Shown in pieces: positions 38,810-48,612 of a stretch of DNA of 64,000 nucleotides. A program made the translations under genes and the position numbers. How positions within the stretch are numbered: position 1 is the stretch's first letter; every line of letters begins with the position of its first letter. Source of the DNA: Bacillus sp. IITD106 (GTDB lineage Bacteria; Bacillota; Bacilli; Bacillales; Bacillaceae_C); assembly GCF_019459225.1 (NCBI RefSeq), contig NZ_JAIAZY010000005.1:62001-126000 (forward strand). Reading direction: 5' to 3'. Below the pieces are notes generated by a model that was not told the origin of the DNA, did not search any database, and saw only the letters and a program-made list of their open reading frames with translations.

Positions 38810-40564
38810 TCACCCTCTCTGGCCTTGCAAGATTGCCCTTTGATCTTGGAACTGGATTTTATAGACGCGCTCGTATTGACCACCATTGTGAATCAACTCA
38901 TCATGTGTGCCTCTTTCGACGATTTTACCGTCTTCTAATACGAGAATTTCATCCGCATGCTTTAAAGAAGAAATTCGGTGAGCAATGATGAAGGTTGTTC
39001 TCCCCTTCATGACTTCCCTCATGGCTGCTTGGATTTTAAATTCCGTTTCCATATCAACAGCACTTGTAGCATCATCCAGTATGAGAATGCTCGGATCAAG
39101 ACAAATGGCCCGGGCAATGGCAATTCTTTGCTTTTGTCCTCCAGATAGTCCCATCCCACGTTCACCTAAAACCGTATCGTACCCATCGGGCAACTCTACG
39201 ATAAAATTATGTGCATCCGCTCTTTTCGCAGCGTCAATGATTTCATCCATCGTTGCATCTGGTCTTCCGTATGCAATATTCGCTTTAATTGTAGAAGAAA
39301 ATAAAAAGCTCTCTTGCAATACAAATCCGATATTGCTGCGCAGTGATTTTAAAGCATACTCATTTACATTTTTACCGTCTATTAACACTTCGCCAGATTC
39401 GGGTTCATAAAATCTAGTAATCAATTGAGTAATACTTGTTTTACCTGATCCAGTTGATCCGACAAGCCCGATAATTTTTCCAGCTTCAGCTTTGAAACTA
39501 ATATCTTTCAAGGCAAAATTGTCGTCTCCGGCATAACGTAGGAAAACATTTTTAAACTCAACTTCACCTTTTAATCGTTCAGGAGCATAAGCGTTCACTT
39601 TATCAACAATATCTTCCTTAGCTTCCAAAATCTCAAGAAGCCTTTCACCGGAAGCCTTTGATTGAGAAAACATATTAATAGTAAATCCTAAACTCATTAT
39701 AGGCCATAAAATATAACCTACTAAACTATAAAAAGCTACGAGCTCACCTGGTTTTAAGGATCCTTTAATAACTAGATAGCCCCCAAATGATAGTAGAGCT
39801 ACGACACAAACGTTTCCGAGAAACTCCATTAATGGAAAATACTTAGCCCAAATATTAGAAGTAAAGATCATATTATCTTTATAATCAGCGTTGGAATCGT
39901 TAAACTTTCCAGTTTGAAACTCTTCCCTTGACAATGATTTTACTGTATTGATACCCGAAATATTTTCTTGTACATTCGTATTTAGTTTTCCAAAGGATTT
40001 TCTGATTCCACGGAAGGCAGGATGCACCGCCCTATCAAACTTATATACAACAAAAAATAAAAATGGCAGAGATATCATCGTTGCTAGTGTAAGTGGAACA
40101 GAATAATAAAACATGACCCCAAAGGCAACCGTTAACATTAAAATAAAGCGGAATAATTCTGAAAATCCAAACGATAAAAAGAATCGGAAAGACTCAACGT
40201 CCGCAGTTAAACGCGACATGAGATCTCCAGTTTTTGCATTGTCGTAATATCTGAATGGCAAAAACTGTAATTTTTCATATAATGCGTTACGCAAGCTGTA
40301 TACGGATTTAATTCCAAACAATTCTCCTGTATATTGGTGGATAAACGTAACGATTCCTTTAATGATCATTATTCCTAAAAAACCAAATGTTAATGGTGCA
40401 ATTAAGTTATACTGACTTTTCAATACTACTTCATCGATCGTAAGCTGAAGAATGATCGGATAAATTACTGTAACCGCCGTCACAAATAGCAAAAAGAACA
40501 ACGAAATGAAAAAGTATTGTTTGTATGGCCAGTAATATTGCCTTAACTTTTTAAATGTGTCCAT
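38810..40564 (-). CDS. yknU: ABC exporter half-transporter, degenerate Walker B NBD (YknU-like)
   Basis: 584 residues with the same domain order as its neighbour. Walker A GSTGSGKT, signature LSGGQKQR and H-loop AHRIS are canonical, but Walker B reads ILILDDATSA, with Asp replacing the catalytic Glu. This is the standard asymmetry of heterodimeric exporters and complements the altered signature in the partner. ATG at 40564 has AGGGGAGGG upstream. Six bases separate it from the partner gene. Confidence 0.82.
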   Translation of the reverse strand: MDTFKKLRQYYWPYKQYFFISLFFLLFVTAVTVIYPIILQLTIDEVVLKSQYNLIAPLTFGFLGIMIIKGIVTFIHQYTGELFGIKSVYSLRNALYEKLQFLPFRYYDNAKTGDLMSRLTADVESFRFFLSFGFSELFRFILMLTVAFGVMFYYSVPLTLATMISLPFLFFVVYKFDRAVHPAFRGIRKSFGKLNTNVQENISGINTVKSLSREEFQTGKFNDSNADYKDNMIFTSNIWAKYFPLMEFLGNVCVVALLSFGGYLVIKGSLKPGELVAFYSLVGYILWPIMSLGFTINMFSQSKASGERLLEILEAKEDIVDKVNAYAPERLKGEVEFKNVFLRYAGDDNFALKDISFKAEAGKIIGLVGSTGSGKTSITQLITRFYEPESGEVLIDGKNVNEYALKSLRSNIGFVLQESFLFSSTIKANIAYGRPDATMDEIIDAAKRADAHNFIVELPDGYDTVLGERGMGLSGGQKQRIAIARAICLDPSILILDDATSAVDMETEFKIQAAMREVMKGRTTFIIAHRISSLKHADEILVLEDGKIVERGTHDELIHNGGQYERVYKIQFQDQRAILQGQRG

Positions 40565-40875
40565 ACAAATCCCTCCCCTATGGCAATTGGCCGTAATAAC
40601 TAATATATCGGCTTCCGAAATTTTTTTCCACTGTTTTTCAAATTTTTTTTATCATTCCTCCCAATTTCGCAAACTTCCTACTCCAAAAGTCTGAGATGAG
40701 ATTATTTTTTTACTAAATAGCTTGCTTTTATGCTTATCGAAAGAGCTATGTGATTTGAGACTAGCTTGATTTCTGCTCCAATCTTAATTATTTTATAGAA
40801 AACAATTATAACTTAGCATTAACACAAAAAAACGTCCAATAAAAACTTTGGACGTCGATTCAAATATAAATATTC
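40565..40875. other. Intergenic region between the ABC exporter and ykuV
   Basis: About 310 AT-rich bases. Apart from the terminator near 40830-40855 and an unassigned promoter region for the exporter genes, I see no gene or clear element. Confidence 0.5.
40825..40855 (-). terminator. Terminator after ykuV
   Basis: Minus strand ACGTCCAA / TTGGACGT stem (8-base loop) followed by TTTTTTTG. Confidence 0.85.
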
Positions 40876-41328
40876 TTATGCTTTTTCAACTTCATTTAGA
40901 ACTCGATTAACTCGCTTTTCAAGCATTTTCATACCGCCGCCGCCAGCTTGAAAATGGCGAAGCTTTCCTTCTTTGTCAAAGACATAGTATGCAGGAACAT
41001 ATTGATTTTCAAGAGCATCGGCAAATTTTAGTTCACTGTCAACAAAAATCGGTTGAGTGATTCCGTGCTCGGAAGCAACCTTCTTTATTTCCTCAAGATC
41101 TAGATCATTTTCGGAACGTGGCATATGAACTGCAACTACATTCAATTTATCCTTAAAGTCGTCGCGAAATTGATTTACTTGTGGCATTGCTTCCTTGCAG
41201 AGATGACAACTGATAGACCAGAAATGGAATAATGTTGGTTTTTCCCCAATCAGCTCATCTTTCGTAACTTGTCCGTTTAACCATTCAGTTGCACCCACAA
41301 GCTCAGGCATTGGTTCACGAAGCTTCAT
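40876..41328 (-). CDS. ykuV: Thiol-disulfide oxidoreductase YkuV
   Basis: Cytosolic thioredoxin-fold protein of the TlpA/ResA-like group, 150 residues. Active site is CHLC (C41, C44) after WSIS, and a cis-proline region is VPAYYVF. No signal peptide or membrane anchor, unlike ResA. It lies 68 bases downstream of the peroxiredoxin gene ykuU, so it is a likely reductant for it. Length and motif agree with B. subtilis YkuV. Confidence 0.9.
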   Translation of the reverse strand: MKLREPMPELVGATEWLNGQVTKDELIGEKPTLFHFWSISCHLCKEAMPQVNQFRDDFKDKLNVVAVHMPRSENDLDLEEIKKVASEHGITQPIFVDSELKFADALENQYVPAYYVFDKEGKLRHFQAGGGGMKMLEKRVNRVLNEVEKA

Positions 41329-41396
41329 AATATGATTCTCCTCTCATTTATCAAATCATTATGAAGGACAGGCATAAGGTTGCCTGTCCAATAATG

Positions 41397-41945
41397 TTAA
41401 ACTGATAATGTTGCTTGTCCAGGTCTCCAGTTAGCTGGGCATAGACCACCAGTTTGTAATGCTTGAAGAACACGTAATGTTTCGTCAACGTCACGGCCAA
41501 TGTTGTTATGGTTAACAACAGAATACATTAACTCTCCCTCAGGACTGATGATAAAGAGGCCGCGAAGAGCGATTCCTTCCTCTTCAATCAATACACCGTA
41601 TTCTTTTGAAATTGCATGATTCGTATCAGCTGCAAGTGGATAGTTTAAGTCACCAAGACCATTATCTTTTCGATCCGTTTTAATCCAAGCTAAATGAGTA
41701 TGAATGGTATCAGTAGAAACACCGATTACTTCTGCATCCAAATCCTCAAATTCGTCATATCTGTCAGAAAGAGCAGTGATTTCTGTCGGACATACGAATG
41801 TAAAATCCATTGGATAGAAGAAAAGCACTGTCCATTTATCATTTTTCATGTTTTCTTCTAAGCTTACCTTGCCAAACTCCTTATTAGGCAATACTGCTTC
41901 CATTTCAAAGCGTGGTGCCTGTTTACCTACCATACGTTCTGCCAT
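41397..41945 (-). CDS. ykuU: 2-Cys peroxiredoxin YkuU
   Basis: AhpC/Prx1-type peroxidase of 182 residues that reduces H2O2 and organic hydroperoxides. Peroxidatic C52 in FTFVCPTEI, resolving C169 in GGLCPANW. Almost colinear with B. subtilis YkuU in sequence. It is followed by ykuV. The upstream 260 bases contain two palindromes (41980-42004 and 42084-42097) that could be regulator sites. Confidence 0.93.
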   Translation of the reverse strand: MAERMVGKQAPRFEMEAVLPNKEFGKVSLEENMKNDKWTVLFFYPMDFTFVCPTEITALSDRYDEFEDLDAEVIGVSTDTIHTHLAWIKTDRKDNGLGDLNYPLAADTNHAISKEYGVLIEEEGIALRGLFIISPEGELMYSVVNHNNIGRDVDETLRVLQALQTGGLCPANWRPGQATLSV

Positions 41946-41979
41946 GTTGAATTAAACCTCCGTTTTATTATTATTTCAT

Positions 41980-42097
41980 TGAGAAAATGATAATTAGATT
42001 CTCAACTATTAATAAGTTACAAAGCCATTATAGGACTGTTGTCGAACTTTGTCAAACTTATTTGTAATTACTATAAGTAAATAGTAATTTTAAAATT
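41980..42097. promoter_or_regulatory. Palindromes upstream of ykuU
   Basis: TGAGAA ... TTCTCA (41980-41985 and 41999-42004) around GATAATTA, and the perfect palindrome TAATTTTAAAATTA (42084-42097). Both are AT-rich dyads of the kind bound by Fur-family repressors, but neither matches a PerR or Fur box well. Confidence 0.3.
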
Positions 42098-42205
42098 ATT
42101 GTCACCATTTTTAGGAGAATCCATACTATCATTTTCAGCAACTTCTCTAATATAATCCTATCATTTGTAGAAAAAATAATAAAATAAAACGCACTTTGTC
42201 GAATT

Positions 42206-44974
42206 TCATCTGTTACTCCGTTTTTTCGCTTCAAGGAGTCTTCTCATGTTGTCTTCAGGATTCTGTTTACTTTTTTCTTCGTATTCAGTCTTGTTGGTAG
42301 ATTTCACTTTCTGATAATCCTGTTTTTGCTTGAGAGTTTTAACAGGATTTGCTTTTCCCCCTCGCTTACTAGATTGCTCTAGCTTTTTAATCTTTGGAAT
42401 TTCAATTTCTTTACTAACGTCTTTTCTATGTTTTACATATCTTCTTGCCCACGATGCTATAGGAAGTAAACCGAACCTTCTAATGGCTATTTCAAGAAAA
42501 AAGAATAGAAAAGCGATAAATATTAACCACATGGAAATGGATTGTTTTTTAACCGGATAATGTGGAAGATCGTCAAAAGCCATTCTTTCTTTCGATAATT
42601 GTTTTCCTCCAGTAATGCTAGCAGCTTCTTTAAGTAACGAAAAGTTATTTCCTTTTAAGAGCAGCTCGTCTGAATACGGAACCGTAAAGCCCGTTTTATA
42701 TAGCCTTTCTTCTCCTTCATCTGAATATTGCTTAATTCGCAGGAAATACATGCCGGGATTATGCTCCATCACTAGTTCATATTTGCCTGGCGCGATAATT
42801 TTCATGCTTGTATCCATTTGTTCCCCTGATTGCGAAACGACAGCCGTTTCTATTGGTCCAAGGTCACTGCTAGATGATTCCAATTGAATGCTCGTGTGAC
42901 CATTTCTATTTTCAACATGTACCGTGTAAGGCTCACTGCTATAGGAAGGCAACGTTCTACTAACTAGTTGATTAATAAATTGTGGCCATTGCTCCCATTT
43001 CGCCCAATTCCCTGCCCATTTTCCACTTAAATCTGACGTGTACGCAATTGTCCTCCCGAGTCCAAATTGCCATTCTGCAAGTATGGGATCTTCTTTTTCG
43101 CTTGACAGAACAGTTTGTGCAGTTGCTTTCGGTGTAACAGCAATATAGGCATTCATTTCTGGAACTCCATCCTTGAATAATGGATCCCAATCAACATTCG
43201 GATGGATGTTCGGATAAAATGGATCATCTACAATATACGTTCTAGTAAGAACAGCCGTTTCTCTCGATAAAATGCTTGGAATCACTGAATCATCTACAAC
43301 ATCGTAAAATCTCCCAGATCCGTATTCAGCTAAATCCTCCAACAACAGCTTATCTGCATCTTGCCCTAAAGCTACCGTCGAAAGTGTTATATTTGTTTCT
43401 TTCCCTTTATCAATGAGGGCGTGATAATCATTATTCGTCGCAGATTGTCCGTCTGTCAGCAAAATAATATGTTTTCTCTGCAACTTTAATGGTATGAGCT
43501 TATTAAAAGCTTCTTCGAGAGCCGAGTAAATTTCCGTTCCCCCTCCTGCAGGTACAGAACGAATTTTTTCAATCGCTTCTTCTTTATTTTGAATGGGTGC
43601 TGCTTCGATGATTTCCCACGGGCGATCGTCAAATGCGATGAAGCCTAGCGTATCTTTGTCTCGAAGCAATTCTACTGACCTAGCAGCTGCTTCTTTCGCT
43701 AGTAATAGTTTCTCCCCCTCCATACTTCCAGAGCGATCCAATACGATAATCAGTCCGAGTGAAGGGAGCTCCTGCTTCCCTTTTACTTCCATTTCTACAG
43801 GGAGTATTTCTTCAATCGGTGTTTTAAAATAACCTCCAAGGCCGTAACTATTTTCGCCTCCAGCCATGACAAACCCTGTTCCAAAATCTTTTACGGCTTG
43901 GCTGATGAGTTTCATTTTCTTTTCGCCTATATCTGTCGCAGAAACGTTATTAAAAAGAATAGATTGATATCGTAAATAATTAGAAAGAGATGTTGGCAAT
44001 TGTTGCGGTGTTATTTGATCTACTATCAGTCCTGATGATTGCAGAATCTGGCTAACCCCTTCATTTTGCTCAGTCTGAACAACTAATACCTTAGGTGTTC
44101 CTTTTACGTTGGAGATCGCCTGCAAATAGTTATTTTCCGCAAAAGTATCCCCTTTAGCTAATATCTCTCCTTTATAGACGTATAATCCTGTTTCAGTTGC
44201 TTCGTGGGTAAAGGTTAATAAATTCGTCCCTTCTTTAATCTGGACATTTTTTTCAATAATCTCTTCATCATTCAACGTGATTCGGACTTTAGATTCCGCA
44301 GCATAATTACTTTCTACTTTCATCGTTAATTTTACTTTTTCCCCTTCGTACAAAGAAGAAGGCACCGTAAATTCCGTAATCGCCATATCTTGTCCAACAT
44401 GCCGAGAAATCGGTACATAATCTAATACAATACCTCTTTGCTTCAACAAGCGTGCAGCATCAAGGATATTTCCTGAGGTTTGATTTCCATCTGAAAATAA
44501 AACAATACGACCATTAGAGTTATTCGGAAAAATGGAACTCCCTAATTGAATACCTTGTTCAAGATTTGTGTCATAACGATTAATATTAGACGAAAATTCT
44601 TGAATTAAATCTTTATTCGCTTGAAATGATTGTTCTACTGCTGCATTTTTTCCTAATGATAAAACCGCAAATTCATCTTTTTCTTTTTTGGACTGAACAC
44701 TTTTTTCAATCCAAGATAAAATTTCGTCTTCAGTTCCAATCATGCTGGCAGAAGAATCTACGAGAAAAATAACATTTCTTTCGTCTGTCTGAAAAATAAG
44801 CTGAGGCGTGGCCAGACTCAAAATTAATAGTGTAAACACTAACCCTCTTATACAAGTGATCCATAATTTGTTTGCCTGTTTAAATCCTTTTGATTGCTTG
44901 AAAAAAAGAAATAGCACCACACCAGCTGGTATTAATAATAAAAGAAGTAAAGGATATTTAAGCTCGAGTCCCAC
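42206..44974 (-). CDS. Large membrane protein with two von Willebrand A domains and an amidotransferase-like domain
   Basis: 922 residues; last gene of the MoxR-VWA-ABC operon. Two N-terminal membrane helices (about 9-25 and 40-60), a first VWA domain with MIDAS DSSAS at about 73, a beta-rich region, a glutamine-amidotransferase-like segment (GTGFVMAGGENSYGLGGYF at about 368), a second VWA with LDRSGSM at about 415, a beta domain, one C-terminal membrane helix at about 810-830, and a long basic tail. Both metal sites look intact. GTG start, overlapping the upstream gene by 17 bases. Presumably exposes its middle part outside the cell. The function is unknown. Confidence 0.85.
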   Translation of the reverse strand: MGLELKYPLLLLLLIPAGVVLFLFFKQSKGFKQANKLWITCIRGLVFTLLILSLATPQLIFQTDERNVIFLVDSSASMIGTEDEILSWIEKSVQSKKEKDEFAVLSLGKNAAVEQSFQANKDLIQEFSSNINRYDTNLEQGIQLGSSIFPNNSNGRIVLFSDGNQTSGNILDAARLLKQRGIVLDYVPISRHVGQDMAITEFTVPSSLYEGEKVKLTMKVESNYAAESKVRITLNDEEIIEKNVQIKEGTNLLTFTHEATETGLYVYKGEILAKGDTFAENNYLQAISNVKGTPKVLVVQTEQNEGVSQILQSSGLIVDQITPQQLPTSLSNYLRYQSILFNNVSATDIGEKKMKLISQAVKDFGTGFVMAGGENSYGLGGYFKTPIEEILPVEMEVKGKQELPSLGLIIVLDRSGSMEGEKLLLAKEAAARSVELLRDKDTLGFIAFDDRPWEIIEAAPIQNKEEAIEKIRSVPAGGGTEIYSALEEAFNKLIPLKLQRKHIILLTDGQSATNNDYHALIDKGKETNITLSTVALGQDADKLLLEDLAEYGSGRFYDVVDDSVIPSILSRETAVLTRTYIVDDPFYPNIHPNVDWDPLFKDGVPEMNAYIAVTPKATAQTVLSSEKEDPILAEWQFGLGRTIAYTSDLSGKWAGNWAKWEQWPQFINQLVSRTLPSYSSEPYTVHVENRNGHTSIQLESSSSDLGPIETAVVSQSGEQMDTSMKIIAPGKYELVMEHNPGMYFLRIKQYSDEGEERLYKTGFTVPYSDELLLKGNNFSLLKEAASITGGKQLSKERMAFDDLPHYPVKKQSISMWLIFIAFLFFFLEIAIRRFGLLPIASWARRYVKHRKDVSKEIEIPKIKKLEQSSKRGGKANPVKTLKQKQDYQKVKSTNKTEYEEKSKQNPEDNMRRLLEAKKRSNR

Positions 44975-46736
44975 GCCTCATCACCTCCCATTCGAGAAAC
45001 AGAACCATTAAAGCAGCAAGAACTAACCAAAACCACAGCCCCTCATATGGACGATTCACAACATTATGTTCACCTTGTTTAATCGACTGGTTTACGTCAA
45101 AAGAAGCTGAGTAAGGGATTGACTTTTCCCGTTCATCTAAGTTCACTGCAAAATACATCGTTCTTTCGTTTACAATCGTTTGGTAAATTCCTGGCTTTTG
45201 CGGAGCGGTGAAGCTTTCCTCGAGCAGATTAAAAGATTCAATGAATTGGTTGTTTTCCGTAAATACTTTCCATTCATTCTGATCAGCATCCACGTTCAGC
45301 CAACGCTGCTCACCTGGAAGAAAAAATCCAAAAAACTCTTCATTAGCTGCTAGCCATTGAAAGCTCTGATATAGAAAAATCGGAAAGCCTGTTTGCAGAG
45401 GCCAGTCGGTATTTTCTATAGAAAATTGTAATACAATAACAGGAAATCCATTCTCGGTTCCTTTTTGAATTAGTGGAAGGCTACCACTCTTTGCGATTAC
45501 AGGTAGTTTGATATTATTGCTAGAAAATGCAGAGTCAATATATGTTTTATTAAATTCGACATATTGAAAAACCGGATCATTTTCCGTTTCAATTTCTTTT
45601 TGAATGGCGATTTCTTTACTTTTTTCTGGAGTAATGGCGAGTAATGGTCTTTTTGGCCATTTATCCAATGGCATATTTTCCACTACAACGATACCATCCG
45701 ATAAATCCCTATCCATATCCTCTTTATTTATTTGAATCGTTTCATATCCGATATTTTCTAAGCCTTTTCTAATAAAAGGACTAATTTCTCCGACCAAATA
45801 AACTTTTGATAAGGAAGGACGTCTCACAGCAATGAGTTCATTATCAATCGAATAGTTGTCATCCACCTCGATAAGCGCTTTATAATATTCACTTTCTGGA
45901 AGTTTAGAGATTTTGACAAACTTTTGTTCGCTTGGTTCGATCGTCACTTTTTCCTTGTACAAGGTTTTTTCGTTCTTAATAATTTTTAATGTTGCTGTTT
46001 TTTGCACATTACTTTGGTTATCTATAACAGAAATCCCCGTTATCTGATTATCTTTTTCTCCTATACCGAATGATTTAAGTGAAACATTTACTCCCTCTTT
46101 CCCCATATTCATAACGGATATCGGGAGCGTTTCTGATATTCCTTCTACATCTTCAGGCTTAACAGAATCGGAAAAAACAAATAGACTTGTGTCTTTATTC
46201 ACGGCAAGTGAGTTTGCAAGTCTAATCGCTTTATCCATATCGCAATATTCATAAGACAAATTTAGCCCATCTATAGCCTTACGAACTTTATTCATATCCG
46301 TTTCCTTATTGATCAATAGATTCGGCACACTTCCTGCTGATATAATCGACACTTCCTGATCGTCAACGTCCTTTAACATTGTAGAAAGATACTCTTTTGC
46401 CTCATCCATTCTTGATATCCCATCATGTTCTGCTGACATGGATGCCGAAGTATCGATGACAAAAATAATGTGCTCACCTTCAATACCCTTTGTCATCCAA
46501 TAAGGACGAGTTAAGGCAATCATCAATAATAGTAAAATCAAAAGCTGTAAAAATAGCAATAAATTTCGTTGTAGCTTATCGAGCCAAGGGGAAGCTTGCC
46601 ATTCATTCATTACTTGTTCCCACAGAAGGTTAGATGGGATTATTTTTTTTTCGTAGCGTTTTCTAAACATATAAAACACAATAACAGCTGCCCAAAAAAA
46701 CGCTAATAATAAAAATATTGGATTCATTAACCCCAT
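44958..46736 (-). CDS. BatA-type VWA membrane protein
   Basis: 592 residues with the BatA/aerotolerance N-terminal architecture: helix (about 5-22), basic loop, helix (about 58-78), VWA domain with MIDAS DTSAS at about 95, a beta-rich region with KVYLVGEISPFIRKGLENIG (amidotransferase-like fold), and a final membrane helix (about 570-588). Shares its layout with the next gene, suggesting duplication. GAGGTG precedes ATG by 5-6 bases. Nine bases after the DUF58 gene. Confidence 0.85.
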   Translation of the reverse strand: MGLMNPIFLLLAFFWAAVIVFYMFRKRYEKKIIPSNLLWEQVMNEWQASPWLDKLQRNLLLFLQLLILLLLMIALTRPYWMTKGIEGEHIIFVIDTSASMSAEHDGISRMDEAKEYLSTMLKDVDDQEVSIISAGSVPNLLINKETDMNKVRKAIDGLNLSYEYCDMDKAIRLANSLAVNKDTSLFVFSDSVKPEDVEGISETLPISVMNMGKEGVNVSLKSFGIGEKDNQITGISVIDNQSNVQKTATLKIIKNEKTLYKEKVTIEPSEQKFVKISKLPESEYYKALIEVDDNYSIDNELIAVRRPSLSKVYLVGEISPFIRKGLENIGYETIQINKEDMDRDLSDGIVVVENMPLDKWPKRPLLAITPEKSKEIAIQKEIETENDPVFQYVEFNKTYIDSAFSSNNIKLPVIAKSGSLPLIQKGTENGFPVIVLQFSIENTDWPLQTGFPIFLYQSFQWLAANEEFFGFFLPGEQRWLNVDADQNEWKVFTENNQFIESFNLLEESFTAPQKPGIYQTIVNERTMYFAVNLDEREKSIPYSASFDVNQSIKQGEHNVVNRPYEGLWFWLVLAALMVLFLEWEVMRRGTRA

Positions 46737-46745
46737 TTCTTCACC

Positions 46746-47609
46746 TCATTGTACAATTCCACGAGAAATAAAATCTGATAGGAGCCACTCTTCTGCAGTC
46801 TTATCATCACTTAAAAAGATATATTGAACATTAAGCTTCCTGCATGATTGTTCTAATGTATCATTATGCTGCTTTAATCGTAATTGGTAGGCAGAAACGA
46901 GCTTCGGACTTAGACTGACATTGACTTCTGTTTCCAATTCACTATCAATCAACTTTGCATCGCCTGTAAATTCAGGGTCAGCTTCTTCTTTGCTTAAAAT
47001 ATGAATAAATAATATTTTTGATTTGGCTGAAGCTGTTTTTAAAAGCAGTTTTTCATACTCTGCGATTGCTTCCATTCCATCTGTAATGATGATGGTTAAT
47101 TGCTTCCCTTTTTGAAGCTTCTTTTCTATTTCTTTTACAAAAGTGGAAGTTGTTGTCTTTAATTGCAGTTGTAAAATCTCGGATAGCACTTGTTTTGCAT
47201 AATTGCTCCCTTTCCTTTCTATACTACGAGTATTTAAAGCAGAAATAGGAATAAATGATAACCTATCCTCATTGACTAGCGTGATATAACTTAAAGAAGC
47301 AGCGATCTTTTTGGCAAGCAGCCATTTAGATTCCACTGTTCTCATGGAAGAGGTACAGTCTAAATAAATGGCTACTTTTATTTCTTGTTCATCTAAGTAT
47401 CTTTTTATATAATGGCGTCTCGTCCTTCCATACACGTTCCAATCGACGAGCCTGACGTCGTCACCTGGCTGGTACGAACGAAAATCGGAGAATTCCAAAG
47501 AGGAACCGAATTTATGGGAACGACGAATTCCTTTATGTACTCCCGTCCGTTTAGAATCCACAATTAAACGTAACTTTCTTAGTCGAGAAAGAAATTCATG
47601 TGATATCAT
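46746..47609 (-). CDS. DUF58 (VWA-like) protein
   Basis: 287-residue soluble protein of the DUF58 family, regularly found beside MoxR ATPases. The hallmark YQPGDDVRLVDWNVYGRT is at about 47-64 and a VWA-like DCTSSM metal site at about 87. Starts on an ATGA overlapping the MoxR stop by 4 bases, with AAGGTG 7 bases before it. Likely a client or adaptor of the AAA+ partner. Confidence 0.92.
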   Translation of the reverse strand: MISHEFLSRLRKLRLIVDSKRTGVHKGIRRSHKFGSSLEFSDFRSYQPGDDVRLVDWNVYGRTRRHYIKRYLDEQEIKVAIYLDCTSSMRTVESKWLLAKKIAASLSYITLVNEDRLSFIPISALNTRSIERKGSNYAKQVLSEILQLQLKTTTSTFVKEIEKKLQKGKQLTIIITDGMEAIAEYEKLLLKTASAKSKILFIHILSKEEADPEFTGDAKLIDSELETEVNVSLSPKLVSAYQLRLKQHNDTLEQSCRKLNVQYIFLSDDKTAEEWLLSDFISRGIVQ

Positions 47610-48607
47610 GTGAGTGCACCTTCATGTTGCACCCATTCGATTGTTTCATCAATTAATCTATCAGAAGAAACGCCTGCAGCTTCCCCTTCAAAATTAAGTA
47701 AAATCCGGTGACGTAGTATAGGTTTTGCCACTTGTTTAATATCTCCGATTGAAACGTGAAATCTTCCAGCAAAAAGCGCTCGTGCTTTTGCAAGATTAAT
47801 CATGCTTTGAAGTCCCCTTGGGCCCGATCCGTATTGGACATACGACTTTACTGAAGGGCATACTCCTTCATCATCAGGATGTGTTCCGGCAATAATATTA
47901 ACAGCAAAATCGAGAATTTCATCGGAAACGATAATATGTTTGACCAGTTTTTGAATATCAATTACTTCATCCTTCGCCATCACTTTTTTTAATTTTGGCT
48001 TCTCCACTCCTGTTGTTCGGTGGATGATTTCTTTAAGAGACTCTCTATCGGGATAGTTCACATTTATTTTACAAGTGAAGCGATCGAGTTGGGCTTCTGG
48101 CAATGGATATGTGCCTTCCATTTCGATTGGGTTTTGAGTAGCAAGCACAAAAAATGGGTTCACCATCGCTTTCGTATCACCCATAATCGTTACAGTTTTT
48201 TCCCCCATTGCTTCGAGTAAAGCACTTTGCGTCTTTGGGGTCGCACGGTTGATTTCATCTGCAAGTACTATATTCGAAAAGATTGGTCCTTCAAAAAATT
48301 CAAATTTTTGTTTTCCCGATTCATCGGGCTGGATCATCATCGTTCCCGTTATATCGGATGGCATTAAATCTGGAGTGAACTGAATTCTTGAAAAAGAGAG
48401 ATCCAGGACCTCTGAGATTGTTTTTACAAGCATTGTTTTTCCGAGTCCCGGCAACCCTTCAAGCAAAGCGTGGCCTTCAGAAAAAATCGTCCATAGCAGT
48501 TGATCGATGACTTCATCCTGGCCTACGATAAATGCTTGGATTTCATTTTTAATCATTTTTAGTTTTTCTGCTGCTTGAAGAAAATCTTGTTCACTGATGT
48601 TGGTCAT
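47606..48607 (-). CDS. MoxR family AAA+ ATPase
   Basis: 333-residue AAA+ chaperone-like ATPase. Walker A GLPGLGKT at 51-58, Walker B LADEINRA at about 112, sensor 1 ATQNP, and arginine-finger region QLDRF. I choose ATG 48607 (GGGAG 8 bases upstream) over GTG 48616, which overlaps the ribosome site. MoxR proteins act with VWA proteins in metal insertion or complex remodelling, so it probably works on the VWA and DUF58 products of this operon. Confidence 0.92.
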   Translation of the reverse strand: MTNISEQDFLQAAEKLKMIKNEIQAFIVGQDEVIDQLLWTIFSEGHALLEGLPGLGKTMLVKTISEVLDLSFSRIQFTPDLMPSDITGTMMIQPDESGKQKFEFFEGPIFSNIVLADEINRATPKTQSALLEAMGEKTVTIMGDTKAMVNPFFVLATQNPIEMEGTYPLPEAQLDRFTCKINVNYPDRESLKEIIHRTTGVEKPKLKKVMAKDEVIDIQKLVKHIIVSDEILDFAVNIIAGTHPDDEGVCPSVKSYVQYGSGPRGLQSMINLAKARALFAGRFHVSIGDIKQVAKPILRHRILLNFEGEAAGVSSDRLIDETIEWVQHEGALT

Positions 48608-48612
48608 CCTCA

